Assembly: GCF_018069925.1 (NCBI RefSeq)
Contig: NZ_JAGPXB010000001.1
Coordinates: forward strand, 248,001 to 312,000
Source of the DNA: Flavobacterium erciyesense
Lineage (GTDB): Bacteria > Bacteroidota > Bacteroidia > Flavobacteriales > Flavobacteriaceae
Reading direction: 5' to 3'
Length of the DNA stretch: 64,000 nt
Part shown: one piece after another, positions 43,047 to 53,217 of the stretch
How the letters are laid out: each line of letters starts with the position of its first letter
Position numbering within the stretch: position 1 is the first letter of the stretch
Translations under genes and position numbers: made by a program
Notes under the pieces: generated by a model
What the model was told of the DNA's origin: nothing
Seen by the model: only the letters and a program-made list of their open reading frames with translations
Database searches by the model: none

Positions 43047-44081
43047 ATGAACTATTTAAAAAATATATTTTTTGCTCTCATTTTAATCTTACCTCTTCAC
43101 ATTTTTGCTCAAAAAAGAGACTCTATTTTCAGTCCAAATCAATTAAAAATAGTTTCAGCATCAATGAACAATATCAGCTCATTACGAATTCCATTAAAAA
43201 TTCAGACGAAAACACACTATTTACCACTTTCACATTGGACCAAAAAAAACAGCATTGGTTTTGATATTTCTGAAGTAGCTTTTGTCAATTGGTCTGCCGG
43301 TGGAACTAGCTCTATTTCAGGATTGTTAAAAGGTAAATTTCATAGAAATTATAATCGAAAAAACTTTAATTGGAGTAATGAATTGCTAGTACGTTACGGT
43401 TTAAACAAACAAGATGGAATTGAAGTTAGGAAAACGGAGGATGCCTTGCAATTTAACTCCACCTTTGGCTACCGCAGAGATACCCTTTCTAACTGGTTTC
43501 ATTCAGCAAAGTTTAATTTCAACACCCAATTTACCAACGGATACGCTTACCCTAACACCGATCAGGCTATTTCTAAACCATTTGCACCGGCTTATGTTTT
43601 TATGGGAGTTGGAGCCGAAAACATCGATAAAGATAAAAAAAGAACCTTTTATATTTCACCTTTTACATTCAAAACTACTTTAGTTTTGGATCAAAGATTA
43701 GCAAACCAAGGTGCTTTTGGTGTGGCAAAAGCTACGGTTGATGCCGACGGAAACATTATAACTCCGGGTGAAAAGGCAAAGGTTGAACTTGGATTTTTGG
43801 CTACTAGTAAATACAGAAAAGAGCTTGCGAAAAACATTACGCTTGAAAATCGATTGACTCTATATTCCGATTACATCAACCGTTTTGGTAATGTCGATGT
43901 TGATTGCGACTTACAAGTTGAGCTCGTAGTGAACCAATATGTTAAAGCCAACATTGGTGCGCATGTAATTTATGATGACGATATTAAATCGAAACGAGAA
44001 ATTGAAGGCGTACAAGTAACCGAAGGACCTAAAACTCAATTGCGTCAAGCGATAGGTGTTGGAATTGAATACATCTTTTAA
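43047..44081 (+). CDS. DUF3078 domain protein
   Basis: A 344-residue exported DUF3078 protein with signal peptide MNYLKNIFFALILILPLHIFAQ. The body is beta-rich with alternating aromatic strands (GFDISEVAFVNWSAGGTSSISGLLKGKFHRN, then ELLVRYGLNKQDG) and ends QAIGVGIEYIF, with a terminal aromatic as in outer-membrane barrels. DUF3078 proteins are confined to Bacteroidetes and uncharacterised. It follows dxs by 40 bases and may be co-transcribed. Confidence 0.88.
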   Translation: MNYLKNIFFALILILPLHIFAQKRDSIFSPNQLKIVSASMNNISSLRIPLKIQTKTHYLPLSHWTKKNSIGFDISEVAFVNWSAGGTSSISGLLKGKFHRNYNRKNFNWSNELLVRYGLNKQDGIEVRKTEDALQFNSTFGYRRDTLSNWFHSAKFNFNTQFTNGYAYPNTDQAISKPFAPAYVFMGVGAENIDKDKKRTFYISPFTFKTTLVLDQRLANQGAFGVAKATVDADGNIITPGEKAKVELGFLATSKYRKELAKNITLENRLTLYSDYINRFGNVDVDCDLQVELVVNQYVKANIGAHVIYDDDIKSKREIEGVQVTEGPKTQLRQAIGVGIEYIF

Positions 44082-44096
44082 GGTTTATTGCTCCAA

Positions 44097-44133
44097 AAAA
44101 AAGCCCCAACAGCAATACTGTTGGGGCTTTTTT
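44097..44133. terminator. Bidirectional terminator, DUF3078 gene and M36 protease
   Basis: AAAAAAGCCCCAACAG pairs perfectly with CTGTTGGGGCTTTTTT around CAATA, between convergent genes. Confidence 0.92.
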
Positions 44134-44150
44134 ATGTTGTGTCAATCTAT

Positions 44151-46808
44151 TTAATTGATAATTAATTTATCTACATAGCGCAAACCTTCGCCTTCAACAG
44201 CTAGAATATAAACTCCAGCAGAAATAGGGCTAACGTTAAATGATTTTTCTCCATTGAACGACTCTTTGTCTTTTTGAAAAACAATGCGTCCAGTAATGTC
44301 ACTTATTTTTATATTTACTAAACCATCATAGTTGTTTATACGAACGGTGATAGTACCTTGAGACGGATTTGGATACACGCGCATTACACTTTCTTCATCG
44401 ATGCTAACAGTGCCTAGCGTACAATTTGAATTAGCTGCTGGTCTTGTAAAATCTTCCACCTGATCATTTCCAATATTGTTAGAGCCAGCAGAAGCGTTAA
44501 CCCCTAATCCTCTCGCTGCAAAAACTTCCCAAATCATACAAAAATCTTTACCGCCTGTTGTAGCTTGGTCTGCAGCAATAAGTGCGTCTCTCCCATCTAC
44601 AAAAGTAGGACTACAAGGTTGTAACTTCAACCCATCCAAAACTAGCTGCATGACCTTATTATTACCTCCTTTTCCTGTATATTTATTATCATCATATCCA
44701 TATTTAGCAATATAAGCCCATGCTAAATCCCATAACATTGTTGCCCAAACTGACCCTACACCGTGTACAGAAGTCTCCTCAACATTTTCAGCATTTCTAA
44801 ACTGAAAAGAGTTTGTAGTACCGTATGTCATTGGATTTACAGAAGTGTCAGTTGAGTATGGAAAGCTACGAATTCCTACTCCATCAGTTTTTTGAGAAGA
44901 CACGAAAGTTCCAATTCCTCTTTTCGCAGTACCAACATCTCCTGGTTTTAATTGCATCATCAAGGCAAACCAATCTGACCAACCCTCTCCCATTTGGTCG
45001 GTATTGTCTAAACATCGAGAGTTATTTCTTCCTCCTGCCAAACGGGTAGATATTCCGTGACCGTATTCATGTGCTATAATTCCATTATCAAAATCACCAT
45101 CAGAGTTAACAAAAGGAGACGATTCAACTTGTAATTTAATATTAACCGCACCGCTTTGCATTTGCTCTACTATACTATCTCCAAGAGCCTTAGTGATACT
45201 GATTACTGGAATTGCAATACTTTCATCGGCGCCAGACATAGTTATTTCACCTGCAACATTGTTAACAATTATAACCGCAATAGCACCAGCATCTTGCGCA
45301 AATTTAGCCTTAACCACAAAATTACAGGAGCCACGGTATAAGATCACAATTTTACCATTCAAGGCAGCAGCATTACTTGGTGCTGAACAGCCTAGTGATC
45401 CTGCACCAGAATCATCTATGTATAGTGCTAAATTTGATTGTAAAAATGCAGGAGCAACTGGTAACTCTACGTTTCCTGGATTAAATGCGTTTTGCCTAGC
45501 TCCATACCTACCAGCTAAAATACTTGGCGATGTAATTATAACTGGGCTAATAGCAGGTGCTGTATTCCATAAAAACATTTGCATACGTGGGCTACTTCCA
45601 TCAACAGGAGTCGAGAAGTTGGCGTTATTTATTCGTGGTGGCGAAGCAATAGACCCATCTTGCGCGTCTGCGAAGACAAAATCCGCACCCAATCCGCCTC
45701 GGCCATAGTTATTTTGCTGAAAATTTCCGCTAGCCTCATCAAAACCGTACTGATACCAAACATCATGCATGGCATTGTTCATGTAAAACAAATTAGTACA
45801 CGCCGCATCAATATAACTTGAGGCACTAACACTTGTACCTCCATATGGAAAATCAAATAACAAGGAACTTCCTCCCTCTGGACTGTATCCGTCTATGCCA
45901 TTATCTGATTCATAATCCTCCTTTGCCCAAACGTTATTCCCTCTAGTGGTGGTGAATTCTGGACCTGAATTACCATTAATGTCATGCCAGCCAAATGGAG
46001 ATGCTGTCGCATTTGCTGGATTACTTAGCAGTTGAAAACTACCATGTATTGGGCTTTCTACGTTAAATGGCAAAACTCTATAAGTACCGGCTTGCGTTTG
46101 CGCTTGTTTAGGGGTGAAAATTTGCTTGTAGGATATTGATTCTGAATTATTAAAATGATCATGACTAGAAATAACACCCTTATGATCAAAACTACAATTG
46201 ATAACGGTATTGATTTTTTCTAAAATTTTACCGTTCGATGCATCTACTCTAACGCTCCAAATTTTATCATGCTCAGCAGTTGGTATTGTCATGTCCCAAG
46301 CCAATTTTAAATCACCTGTTTTGGTTTGAAAGTAAACCAAATTAGTAGTAATTGACTCCTTATTGCTTAAATCTGAACTTATAAGGTATGAGTTAGGTTG
46401 TGGATTTGATTTAATTTGAAAATTAGCATTTTGTGCCAAGCCTAATTGAAAATAAACTTTTGCTGCAGCTTCGGGCGCTGCCAGAGCTGGCTTGGTAGTC
46501 TTAATTTTACGACCAAGATCCGTTACTATACGCTCTTGGTGTCCTATAACCTTACCGTTTTTAATTGCAAAATTAGAAACTGCTCTAAAAATCTCGATTC
46601 CTTGGTAGCGCTGTACTACAAAGCAGTTGGTTATACCTGTTGCAGCCGAAGGTGACTCACTTTGAATACTCCAATCCTGTAGCGCTTCTTTGAACGGCAA
46701 GGAACGAGCAGAAGAACTATTTAAATAATTCTTAATAATTTCATTATTATTCTGACTAAAAACAAAGAAAGGGATAACTAAAAATACGAATAGTAATTTT
46801 TTTTTCAT
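44151..46808 (-). CDS. Secreted M36 (fungalysin-type) metalloprotease with T9SS tail
   Basis: An 885-residue secreted protease. Order: signal peptide (to VFSQ, 19), FTP-type propeptide (about 35-200), M36 catalytic domain with zinc motif HEYGHGIS (580-587), a PA domain inserted at about 440-560 (APSNAAALNGKIVILYRGSCNF), and a C-terminal type A sorting domain (from ~805; MRVYPNPSQGTITVRI to GVYILAVEGEG). The tail marks it for type IX secretion, consistent with the gliding genes here. It probably feeds on external protein. A -7 box TATTTTTG lies at 46838-46831. Confidence 0.95.
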   Translation of the reverse strand: MKKKLLFVFLVIPFFVFSQNNNEIIKNYLNSSSARSLPFKEALQDWSIQSESPSAATGITNCFVVQRYQGIEIFRAVSNFAIKNGKVIGHQERIVTDLGRKIKTTKPALAAPEAAAKVYFQLGLAQNANFQIKSNPQPNSYLISSDLSNKESITTNLVYFQTKTGDLKLAWDMTIPTAEHDKIWSVRVDASNGKILEKINTVINCSFDHKGVISSHDHFNNSESISYKQIFTPKQAQTQAGTYRVLPFNVESPIHGSFQLLSNPANATASPFGWHDINGNSGPEFTTTRGNNVWAKEDYESDNGIDGYSPEGGSSLLFDFPYGGTSVSASSYIDAACTNLFYMNNAMHDVWYQYGFDEASGNFQQNNYGRGGLGADFVFADAQDGSIASPPRINNANFSTPVDGSSPRMQMFLWNTAPAISPVIITSPSILAGRYGARQNAFNPGNVELPVAPAFLQSNLALYIDDSGAGSLGCSAPSNAAALNGKIVILYRGSCNFVVKAKFAQDAGAIAVIIVNNVAGEITMSGADESIAIPVISITKALGDSIVEQMQSGAVNIKLQVESSPFVNSDGDFDNGIIAHEYGHGISTRLAGGRNNSRCLDNTDQMGEGWSDWFALMMQLKPGDVGTAKRGIGTFVSSQKTDGVGIRSFPYSTDTSVNPMTYGTTNSFQFRNAENVEETSVHGVGSVWATMLWDLAWAYIAKYGYDDNKYTGKGGNNKVMQLVLDGLKLQPCSPTFVDGRDALIAADQATTGGKDFCMIWEVFAARGLGVNASAGSNNIGNDQVEDFTRPAANSNCTLGTVSIDEESVMRVYPNPSQGTITVRINNYDGLVNIKISDITGRIVFQKDKESFNGEKSFNVSPISAGVYILAVEGEGLRYVDKLIIN

Positions 46809-46885
46809 AAATATTGATTGTTTGGTGAAACAAAAATAACCAATATTTACAATAATGAAAGTGTGTTTTTAAAAACTAATGAATT

Positions 46886-48232
46886 TTAACTTTTTGAGGC
46901 TGTGATGGTTTTGTAGTACAATAATGCATTTCCATCAGTCAAGAGTGAAATAAAATGACATATATGCAACAAACGCCCGTACAAATCCTCTTTTTCGAGA
47001 TGGTGTTTCTCGGGTAGCATTTTTAAAAGTAGCGCATCGTAATTTGATGGTACGCCATCAAATTTGTTATTGAACGCGGTTATGAATTTATCTAACAAGG
47101 TTTGAATAATTTGATAACCAACCACTTCTTTCTCTATTACCTCACGACTTTGATAGATTTTCTCGACACTGATCTTGATAATATCATCCATCTGTGCTTT
47201 GTACTTGCTTTTATCCATTAAGGCATAAGGGAATTTTCCTTGCAAAATAAGCTCTTCGTTTTCAACAAAAACCTTTACAGCATCACTAATTAAACTTCCT
47301 ATTGCTAAAGCGCGCAAATAACTAATTCGGTCTTCTTTGGTTTCAAGGGTTTTGTATTTAGAAGTATCAATACTGTCTTTTACTAATTTTATAAGGTATT
47401 CCAATGCAAAATCCTCCGAAACCAAACCTAGATTCATTCCGTCCTCAAAATCGATGATGGTGTAACAAATATCATCTGCAGCCTCAACGAGATACGCCAA
47501 GGGATGGCGTTCAAAACCAACATCTTCTCCTGATTTATTCGGAATTAAACCCATATCTTGCGCAACTTCTTCAAAAAAAGCTTTGTCTGTCTGAAAAAAA
47601 CCATATTTTTTGTCTGCGATATTTTTGGTTGGTTTTTTAGGCAAACTCTCTTTGGGATATTTCATAAAAGCACCCAAAGTTGCATACGAGATTCGAAGTC
47701 CTCCTTCAATTCCTGGACGGCTTGCGGTAAGTACCGAAAAACCATTAGCATTACCTTCAAAATCTATTAAGTCTTGCCACTCTTTTGCGCTAAGTTGGTC
47801 TTTGTATTTTTGTCCGTTTCCTATCGAAAAATACTCTCCAATAGCTTTTTCGCCCGAATGCCCAAAAGGCGGATTCCCAATATCGTGTGCCAGTGATGCT
47901 GCAGCTACAATTGCCCCAAAATCATTCATATGATAACCGTGTACTTCTTTTAAATGCGGGTATTTTGCAATGATTTTTTTTCCTACCAAACGGCCCAAAG
48001 AACGTCCAACGACTGAAACTTCCAGACTATGCGTTAATCTGGTATGTACAAAATCTGTTTTGGATAATGGAATAACTTGTGTTTTATCTTGTAAACTTCT
48101 GAACGCCGAAGAAAAAATGATTCGATCATAATCTACTTCAAAACCCAAACGAGTGTCGTCTTGTTCTATACGCAATCGTTTGCCTTTGTCGCCTTGACGT
48201 TTAAGTGATAAAAGTTGTTCCCAGTTCATCAT
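46886..48232 (-). CDS. dgt: dGTP triphosphohydrolase (dNTPase)
   Basis: A 448-residue HD-domain dNTPase, which splits dGTP or dNTPs into nucleoside and triphosphate. HD residues: THSLEVSVVGR, SLAHDIGNPPFGHSGEKAIGEYF, and the later Asp in YLVEAADDICYTIIDFEDG. The start MMNWEQLLSLKRQGDKGKR agrees with the family. It lies near nrdA/nrdB, all concerned with dNTP pools, but is separated from nrdA by a terminator and repeat. Confidence 0.93.
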   Translation of the reverse strand: MMNWEQLLSLKRQGDKGKRLRIEQDDTRLGFEVDYDRIIFSSAFRSLQDKTQVIPLSKTDFVHTRLTHSLEVSVVGRSLGRLVGKKIIAKYPHLKEVHGYHMNDFGAIVAAASLAHDIGNPPFGHSGEKAIGEYFSIGNGQKYKDQLSAKEWQDLIDFEGNANGFSVLTASRPGIEGGLRISYATLGAFMKYPKESLPKKPTKNIADKKYGFFQTDKAFFEEVAQDMGLIPNKSGEDVGFERHPLAYLVEAADDICYTIIDFEDGMNLGLVSEDFALEYLIKLVKDSIDTSKYKTLETKEDRISYLRALAIGSLISDAVKVFVENEELILQGKFPYALMDKSKYKAQMDDIIKISVEKIYQSREVIEKEVVGYQIIQTLLDKFITAFNNKFDGVPSNYDALLLKMLPEKHHLEKEDLYGRLLHICHFISLLTDGNALLYYKTITASKS

Positions 48233-48396
48233 TGCTTTTTGTAATTTTCTAGTTTTAAAGGAGCGAATATAAAGAAAAAGATTTGAGCGTACGAATAATG
48301 CTTACTCGGGTTTTAGCGCATGGCCTTTTTGAGTGTTGACTTCTTCAAATGGAAGTGTTTTAAAAATGAGTTATATCAAGTATTCCGTGCGAATCC

Positions 48397-48493
48397 TAGC
48401 CCTGATAGCAGTGGAAATCCTTTTTAAGGCTTCTAGCCTGTCAAAGGCTAGAAGCCTTAAAAAGATTGTAACGAATAGCAGGAAATAGCTCCT
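48397..48493 (+). repeat. Dispersed structured element, copy 4, carrying the GCTTCTAGCC hairpin
   Basis: TAGCCCTGATAGCAGTGG, AAATCCTTTTT, a hairpin AAGGCTTCTAGCCT with AGGCTAGAAGCCTT (48426-48457), AAAAAGATTGTAACG, and AATAGCAGGAAATAGCTCCT. The central hairpin is the same unit found alone at 27065 and 28020. It lies in the 318-base gap between dgt and nrdA. Confidence 0.7.
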
Positions 48494-48530
48494 AAAAAAA
48501 ACAGCTACCAAAAATGATAGCTGTTTTTTT
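48494..48530 (-). terminator. Terminator after nrdA
   Basis: AAAAAAACAGCTA pairs with TAGCTGTTTTTTT around an 11-base loop, 20 bases past the nrdA stop. It is nearly symmetric and could act in both directions. Confidence 0.85.
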
Positions 48531-48550
48531 GACTGTTTTTTAAAATTTAT

Positions 48551-50965
48551 TTACGATCCACACATTTCACAATCTTCTGGACCAGCATTCTTAGCTAGTT
48601 CGATCATGGCTCGGTATTCCGCTGCGGTCATTTCTACAGGTTCAGCTACAACCGGAATAGCAATGGGTTGTTCTTTAATAACAATTGGTTCTGCTTTTTT
48701 ATCGTTGTTTAAGGTAAATTTAATAGCATCAACGGCAGCTTTTGTTCTTAAATAATACATTCCGGTTTTAAGACCTGATTGCCAAGCGTAAAAGTGCATT
48801 GAAGTTAATTTAGCATAATTAGCATTTTGCATGAACAAGTTCAATGATTGTGACTGATCTACAAAATACCCACGTTGACGGGACATATCAATAATATCTT
48901 TCATAGACATTTCCCAAACAGTTTTGTAAAGATCTTTCAAATCTTGAGGAATATCAAGCGCCTGCACCGATCCGTTATTACGCATTAACTCTTGTTTCAG
49001 GGTTTCGTTCCACAAGCCACGCTCTACTAAATCGTGAAGCAAGTGTTTGTTTACTACAATAAACTCTCCCGAAAGTACACGTCTGGTATAAATATTTGAA
49101 GTGTACGGTTCGAATGCTTCGTTGTTACCCAAGATTTGAGATGTAGATGCAGTAGGCATTGGCGCTACCAATAATGAGTTACGAACACCGTGCTCCATAA
49201 CTTCTTTACGAAGCGAAGCCCAGTCCCAACGACCTGATAAATCAGTATCGGTTAATCCCCATAAATTGTACTGAAATTCTCCTTGTGAAATTGGCGATCC
49301 AGCAAAACTTGAATACGGCCCTTCTTCTTTAGCCATTTCCATCGATGCTGTTACGGCCGCAAAGTACATGGTTTCAAAAATTTCTTGATTCAGTTTTTTA
49401 GCTTCGTCACTTGTAAACGGCAAACGCAACATGATAAATGCATCTGCAAGTCCTTGCACACCTAAACCAATTGGACGGTGACGTTTATTAGAATTTTCCC
49501 CTTCTTTAACCGGATAATAATTCCTGTCAATTACTTTATTTAAGTTGCGCGTTACACGCTTAGTTACCGTATAAAACAAATCGTGATTGAATGCTCCGTT
49601 TTCAACAAACATTGGCAATGACAACGAAGCCAAGTTACATACAGCAATTTCGTCTTTTGAAGTAAACTCCATAATTTCGGTACACAAATTCGACGAACGA
49701 ATAGTACCTAGATTTTTTTGATTCGATTTGCGGTTAGCTGCATCTTTGTACAACATGTAAGGTGTTCCAGTCTCAATTTGAGACTCTAGGATTTTCTCCC
49801 ACAATTCATGCGCTTTGATGGTTTTTCTACCTTTTCCAGCCGCTTCATATGAGGTATATAATTTTTCAAACTCTTCACCATGCACATCATACAAGCCCGG
49901 ACATTCGTTCGGACACATTAGGGTCCATAATCCATCTTCTTGCACACGTTTCATGAATAAATCCGAAGTCCACATCGCAAAAAACAAATCTCTTGCACGC
50001 ATTTCTTCTTTTCCTGTATTCTTTTTCAAGTCAAGGAAATCAAAGATATCAGCATGCCAAGTTTCTATGTAAATGGCAAAACTTCCTTTACGTTTTCCAC
50101 CACCTTGATCTACATAACGCGCCGTATCATTAAACACACGCAACATCGGTACAATTCCGTTTGAAGTTCCATTTGTTCCACGAATATACGATCCTGTAGC
50201 TCTCACGTTGTGAATAGAAAGTCCAATTCCTCCTGCTGATTGCGAAATTTTAGCCGTTTGTTTCAACGTATCGTAAATCCCGTCGATACTGTCATCTTGC
50301 ATCGCCAATAAGAAACAACTTGACATCTGAGGTTTTGGTGTACCCGCATTAAATAAGGTAGGCGTAGCATGGGTAAAGAATTTTTTCGACATTAAGTCGT
50401 AAGTTTCAATAACCGATTTCAAATCGCCTAAGTGAATCCCCACCGATACACGCATCAACATGTGCTGCGGACGCTCTACAATTTTACCATTTATTTTAAG
50501 CAAATACGATCTTTCTAGCGTTTTAAAACCAAAATAATCGTAGTTGAAATCTCTATTGTATATAATGTGCGAATCTAAATACTCCGCATTATCCATAATT
50601 ACTTTGTGCACTTCCTCCGATAACAAAGGTGCGTATTGACCGTTTCTAGGATTCACGTAATTGAACATATCATTCATCGTTTCAGAGAACGATTTTTTAG
50701 TGTTCTTGTGCAAATTCGAAATTGCAATACGGGCAGCCAATTGTGCATAATCCGGGTGTGCAATGGTCATTGAGGCAGCAGTTTCGGCCGCAAGATTATC
50801 CAATTCTGAGGTAGTAACCCCATCATAAAGTCCTTCAATAACACGCATCGCCACTTTTACAGCGTCTACTAAATCATTCAAACCATAGCATAGTTTTTTA
50901 ATTCTATCCGTGATTTTGTCAAACATTACAGGCTCTTTGTGCCCGTCTCTTTTTACTACATACAT
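48551..50965 (-). CDS. nrdA: Ribonucleotide reductase alpha subunit
   Basis: An 804-residue class I RNR large subunit. It has an N-terminal ATP-cone (1-95; [22 protein letters not shown]), active-site cysteines in [12 protein letters not shown] and NLCTEIMEF, the [14 protein letters not shown] loop, [29 protein letters not shown], and a C-terminal redox pair CEMC. I start at ATG 50965; the frame extends two codons further to a TTG that is not needed. nrdB lies upstream on the same strand, with 260 bases containing a repeat and a structured leader between them. Confidence 0.97.
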   Translation of the reverse strand: MYVVKRDGHKEPVMFDKITDRIKKLCYGLNDLVDAVKVAMRVIEGLYDGVTTSELDNLAAETAASMTIAHPDYAQLAARIAISNLHKNTKKSFSETMNDMFNYVNPRNGQYAPLLSEEVHKVIMDNAEYLDSHIIYNRDFNYDYFGFKTLERSYLLKINGKIVERPQHMLMRVSVGIHLGDLKSVIETYDLMSKKFFTHATPTLFNAGTPKPQMSSCFLLAMQDDSIDGIYDTLKQTAKISQSAGGIGLSIHNVRATGSYIRGTNGTSNGIVPMLRVFNDTARYVDQGGGKRKGSFAIYIETWHADIFDFLDLKKNTGKEEMRARDLFFAMWTSDLFMKRVQEDGLWTLMCPNECPGLYDVHGEEFEKLYTSYEAAGKGRKTIKAHELWEKILESQIETGTPYMLYKDAANRKSNQKNLGTIRSSNLCTEIMEFTSKDEIAVCNLASLSLPMFVENGAFNHDLFYTVTKRVTRNLNKVIDRNYYPVKEGENSNKRHRPIGLGVQGLADAFIMLRLPFTSDEAKKLNQEIFETMYFAAVTASMEMAKEEGPYSSFAGSPISQGEFQYNLWGLTDTDLSGRWDWASLRKEVMEHGVRNSLLVAPMPTASTSQILGNNEAFEPYTSNIYTRRVLSGEFIVVNKHLLHDLVERGLWNETLKQELMRNNGSVQALDIPQDLKDLYKTVWEMSMKDIIDMSRQRGYFVDQSQSLNLFMQNANYAKLTSMHFYAWQSGLKTGMYYLRTKAAVDAIKFTLNNDKKAEPIVIKEQPIAIPVVAEPVEMTAAEYRAMIELAKNAGPEDCEMCGS

Positions 50966-50980
50966 ACGCAAAGTGGTTTT

Positions 50981-51079
50981 AAAAAACAGAAAATCCCTTC
51001 TCTGTTTTAAGTTATTTGTTGATTATTTCGCAGCATAACCACCACAACTTTTGTGGCAGCAACTACTATTTGGTGGTTA
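50981..51079 (-). promoter_or_regulatory. Candidate structured leader of nrdA
   Basis: Reading on the plus strand, TAACCACC (51036-51043) pairs with GGTGGTTA (51072-51079), while CCACAA (51042-51047) pairs with TTGTGG (51051-51056). The two helices share CC at 51042-51043 and so exclude each other. Nearer the gene, on the minus strand, AAAACAGA (51008-51001) pairs with TCTGTTTTTT (50990-50981), a terminator-like hairpin 16 bases before the ATG. It does not match a B12 riboswitch or other class I know. A control role is inference. Confidence 0.45.
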
Positions 51080-51112
51080 CTGATTTAGAATAAAGTTCAG
51101 TTTCTTTATTTT

Positions 51113-51199
51113 CGGGAGCTTATCCCGCTGTCATTCCAATCTTTTTAGTCCTGAGAAAAATCAGGATTAAAAAGGATTTTCCCTTCCATCGGGGCTAGG
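51113..51199 (-). repeat. Dispersed structured element, copy 5
   Basis: Minus strand: CTAGCCCCGATGGAAGGG, AAAATCCTTTTT, a hairpin (AATCCTG with CAGGACT), AAAAAGATTGGAATG, ACAGCGGGATAAGCTCCC. It lies between nrdB and nrdA, so it would be transcribed if the two genes form one operon. Confidence 0.7.
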
Positions 51200-51225
51200 A
51201 AGGTAGTAGGTATATTCAAAACCGA

Positions 51226-52203
51226 TTAAAAATCAGCGTCGAAGGTAATTTTTTGTGCTTCTTCATCGGTGTTCATAACACCAGCTTTTTGGTATTCAGC
51301 TACTTTTTTCTCAAAGAAGTTGGTTTTTCCTTGCAATGAAATCATGTCCATAAAATCAAAAGGATTGGCCGTATTGTATTCTCTATCGCAACCTAATTCT
51401 ACTAACAAACGATCTGCAACAAACTCCAAGTATTGTGTCATCAATCCTGCATTCATTCCAATTAAAGATACTGGTAACGACTCAGTGATAAACTCTCTTT
51501 CAATATTCAAAGCATCTACAATGATTTCTCTAATTCTTTCAGTAGGTACTTTGTTAATCAAGTGGTGGTTGTGCAAGTGTACAGCAAAATCACAGTGTAC
51601 ACCTTCGTCACGAGAAATCAACTCGTTCGAAAAAGTAAGTCCTGGCATTAAACCACGCTTTTTCAACCAGTAGATAGAACAAAATGCACCAGAGAAAAAG
51701 ATTCCTTCAACAGCTGCAAAAGCAATCAAACGCTCCGCAAACGAATCTGATTCAATCCAACGCAAAGCCCAATCTGCTTTTTTCTTGATTGCAGGAAACA
51801 CATCAAGCGCATTGAACAATTCATCTTTCTCCGCTTCGTCTTTCACGTAAGTATCGATCAATAAAGAGTAAGTTTCGCTGTGAATGTTTTCCATCATGAT
51901 CTGAAAACCATAGAAAAACTTCGCCTCAGCATATTGTACTTCATTCACAAAATTTTCTGCCAAGTTTTCATTTACAATTCCATCTGAAGCAGCAAAAAAC
52001 GCCAAAATGTGTTTTACAAAGTACCGCTCATCATCAGAAAGTTTATTGTTCCAGTCATTTAAATCCTGAGACAAATCGATTTCTTCAGCAGTCCAAAAAC
52101 TAGCTTCCATTTTTTTATACCACTCCCAAATATCATGATGTTTAATCGGAAAAATTACGAAACGATTTTTGTTTTCTTGTAAAATTGGCTCCACTTGTGT
52201 CAT
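51226..52203 (-). CDS. nrdB: Ribonucleotide reductase beta subunit
   Basis: A 325-residue class I RNR small subunit that houses the di-iron/tyrosyl radical cofactor. Ligand regions: D74, EN-IH (E105, H108) with the radical tyrosine at 112 in [13 protein letters not shown], then [46 protein letters not shown]. The last stretch closely resembles eukaryotic R2. The family C-terminal tail is short and ends DADF. Upstream lies ~250 bases of AT-rich DNA with no gene. Confidence 0.97.
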   Translation of the reverse strand: MTQVEPILQENKNRFVIFPIKHHDIWEWYKKMEASFWTAEEIDLSQDLNDWNNKLSDDERYFVKHILAFFAASDGIVNENLAENFVNEVQYAEAKFFYGFQIMMENIHSETYSLLIDTYVKDEAEKDELFNALDVFPAIKKKADWALRWIESDSFAERLIAFAAVEGIFFSGAFCSIYWLKKRGLMPGLTFSNELISRDEGVHCDFAVHLHNHHLINKVPTERIREIIVDALNIEREFITESLPVSLIGMNAGLMTQYLEFVADRLLVELGCDREYNTANPFDFMDMISLQGKTNFFEKKVAEYQKAGVMNTDEEAQKITFDADF

Positions 52204-52455
52204 TGTATGTTGTGTTTATTTTGTGATTTTATCGAAAAAAATTGCTTTCTGCGGAGTACAAAGATTGTGAAATATTGCTTCAATAAAAAGTCAAACTTAT
52301 TCACAATCGGACCTAGTTTTTAACAAACTTCAGAAAAACAACGGGAAATTCATTCAAATTACAAAATACTGAAAATCAGTTTTTTGCAATTCTAAAAATG
52401 GCGCAAAGCACCGTAAAATATAGGATTTTTAAAAAGAAGAAAAGCAGTTTATTAG

Positions 52456-53034
52456 TTACCGCTTAGGGTTGTTTTTGTGTTCTTCTGCCACAGTTTCTAG
52501 CTCAGCATACCAGTCTTCGCCAAACTTTCTAACCAAAGCTTCTTTGACAAATTTGTACACCGGCACTTCGAGTTCTTGACCAAGGGAACAAGCCGCGTCG
52601 CAGATGTCCCATTTATCATAATTTACCGCTGCAAACTCACTAAAATCTTTCACGCGCACCGGATATAAATGACAAGAAACAGGTTTTTTCCAGTCGATTA
52701 TTCCTTGATTGTAGGCTTGTTCGATTCCACATAATGCGGTCTTGCCGTCAAAAATTACGTAAGCACAATCTTTATTGTCAATTAAAGGAGTTTCTAGTTC
52801 CCCATCCGTACCAGTTACCCAAGTTCCTTGTGCCTCGATAGCCGCTATGCCTTGCTTGCGCAAAAAAGGCTTCACTTTTGGGTAAATGGCCTCTAAAATT
52901 TTGGTTTCTTCCTCGCTTAACGGCGCTCCGGCATCGCCGTCTACACAGCAAGCTCCTTTGCAAGCTGATAAGTTGCACACAAATTCTTTTTCGAGTAAGT
53001 CCTCTGAGACGATGGTTTTTCCTAGTTGAAACAT
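52456..53034 (-). CDS. DUF3109 family cysteine-rich protein
   Basis: A 192-residue DUF3109 protein, starting at ATG 53034 (MFQLGKTIVSEDLLEKEFVCNLSACKGACC); a further 13 upstream codons are not conserved. Cysteines are clustered: CNLSACKGACC (19-29 region), DCAYVIFDGKTALC, PVSCHLYPVRV, and WDICDAACSLG. This pattern resembles YkgJ-type metal-binding proteins and could hold an iron-sulfur or zinc site. Function unknown; widely conserved in Bacteroidetes. Confidence 0.85.
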   Translation of the reverse strand: MFQLGKTIVSEDLLEKEFVCNLSACKGACCVDGDAGAPLSEEETKILEAIYPKVKPFLRKQGIAAIEAQGTWVTGTDGELETPLIDNKDCAYVIFDGKTALCGIEQAYNQGIIDWKKPVSCHLYPVRVKDFSEFAAVNYDKWDICDAACSLGQELEVPVYKFVKEALVRKFGEDWYAELETVAEEHKNNPKR

Positions 53035-53217
53035 GCCGCAAAGGTATTCAAACAAATCGAAAAAGCAGCCCACAAAAACAAAAAAAGAAATGTATGAAGA
53101 TCAAAATACGAGATTCAAAAAAACTTATTCAAATTTATTTTCAAGCATTAAAAAAAAGCCACAACTCCTTTATCGATAAACAAAAATGAATACTTTTGCA
53201 CCTTAAAACACATCGAC

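Noticed and set aside
45193..45708. 171-codon open frame antisense to the M36 protease
   Set aside because: Shadow of the protease gene; composition follows the opposite strand and no motif is seen.
50966..50971. TTG start two codons before the nrdA ATG
   Set aside because: The conserved N-terminus is MYVVKRDG, starting at ATG 50965.
51036..51079. Cobalamin riboswitch before nrdA
   Set aside because: The conserved B12-box words are not present; only generic hairpins are seen.
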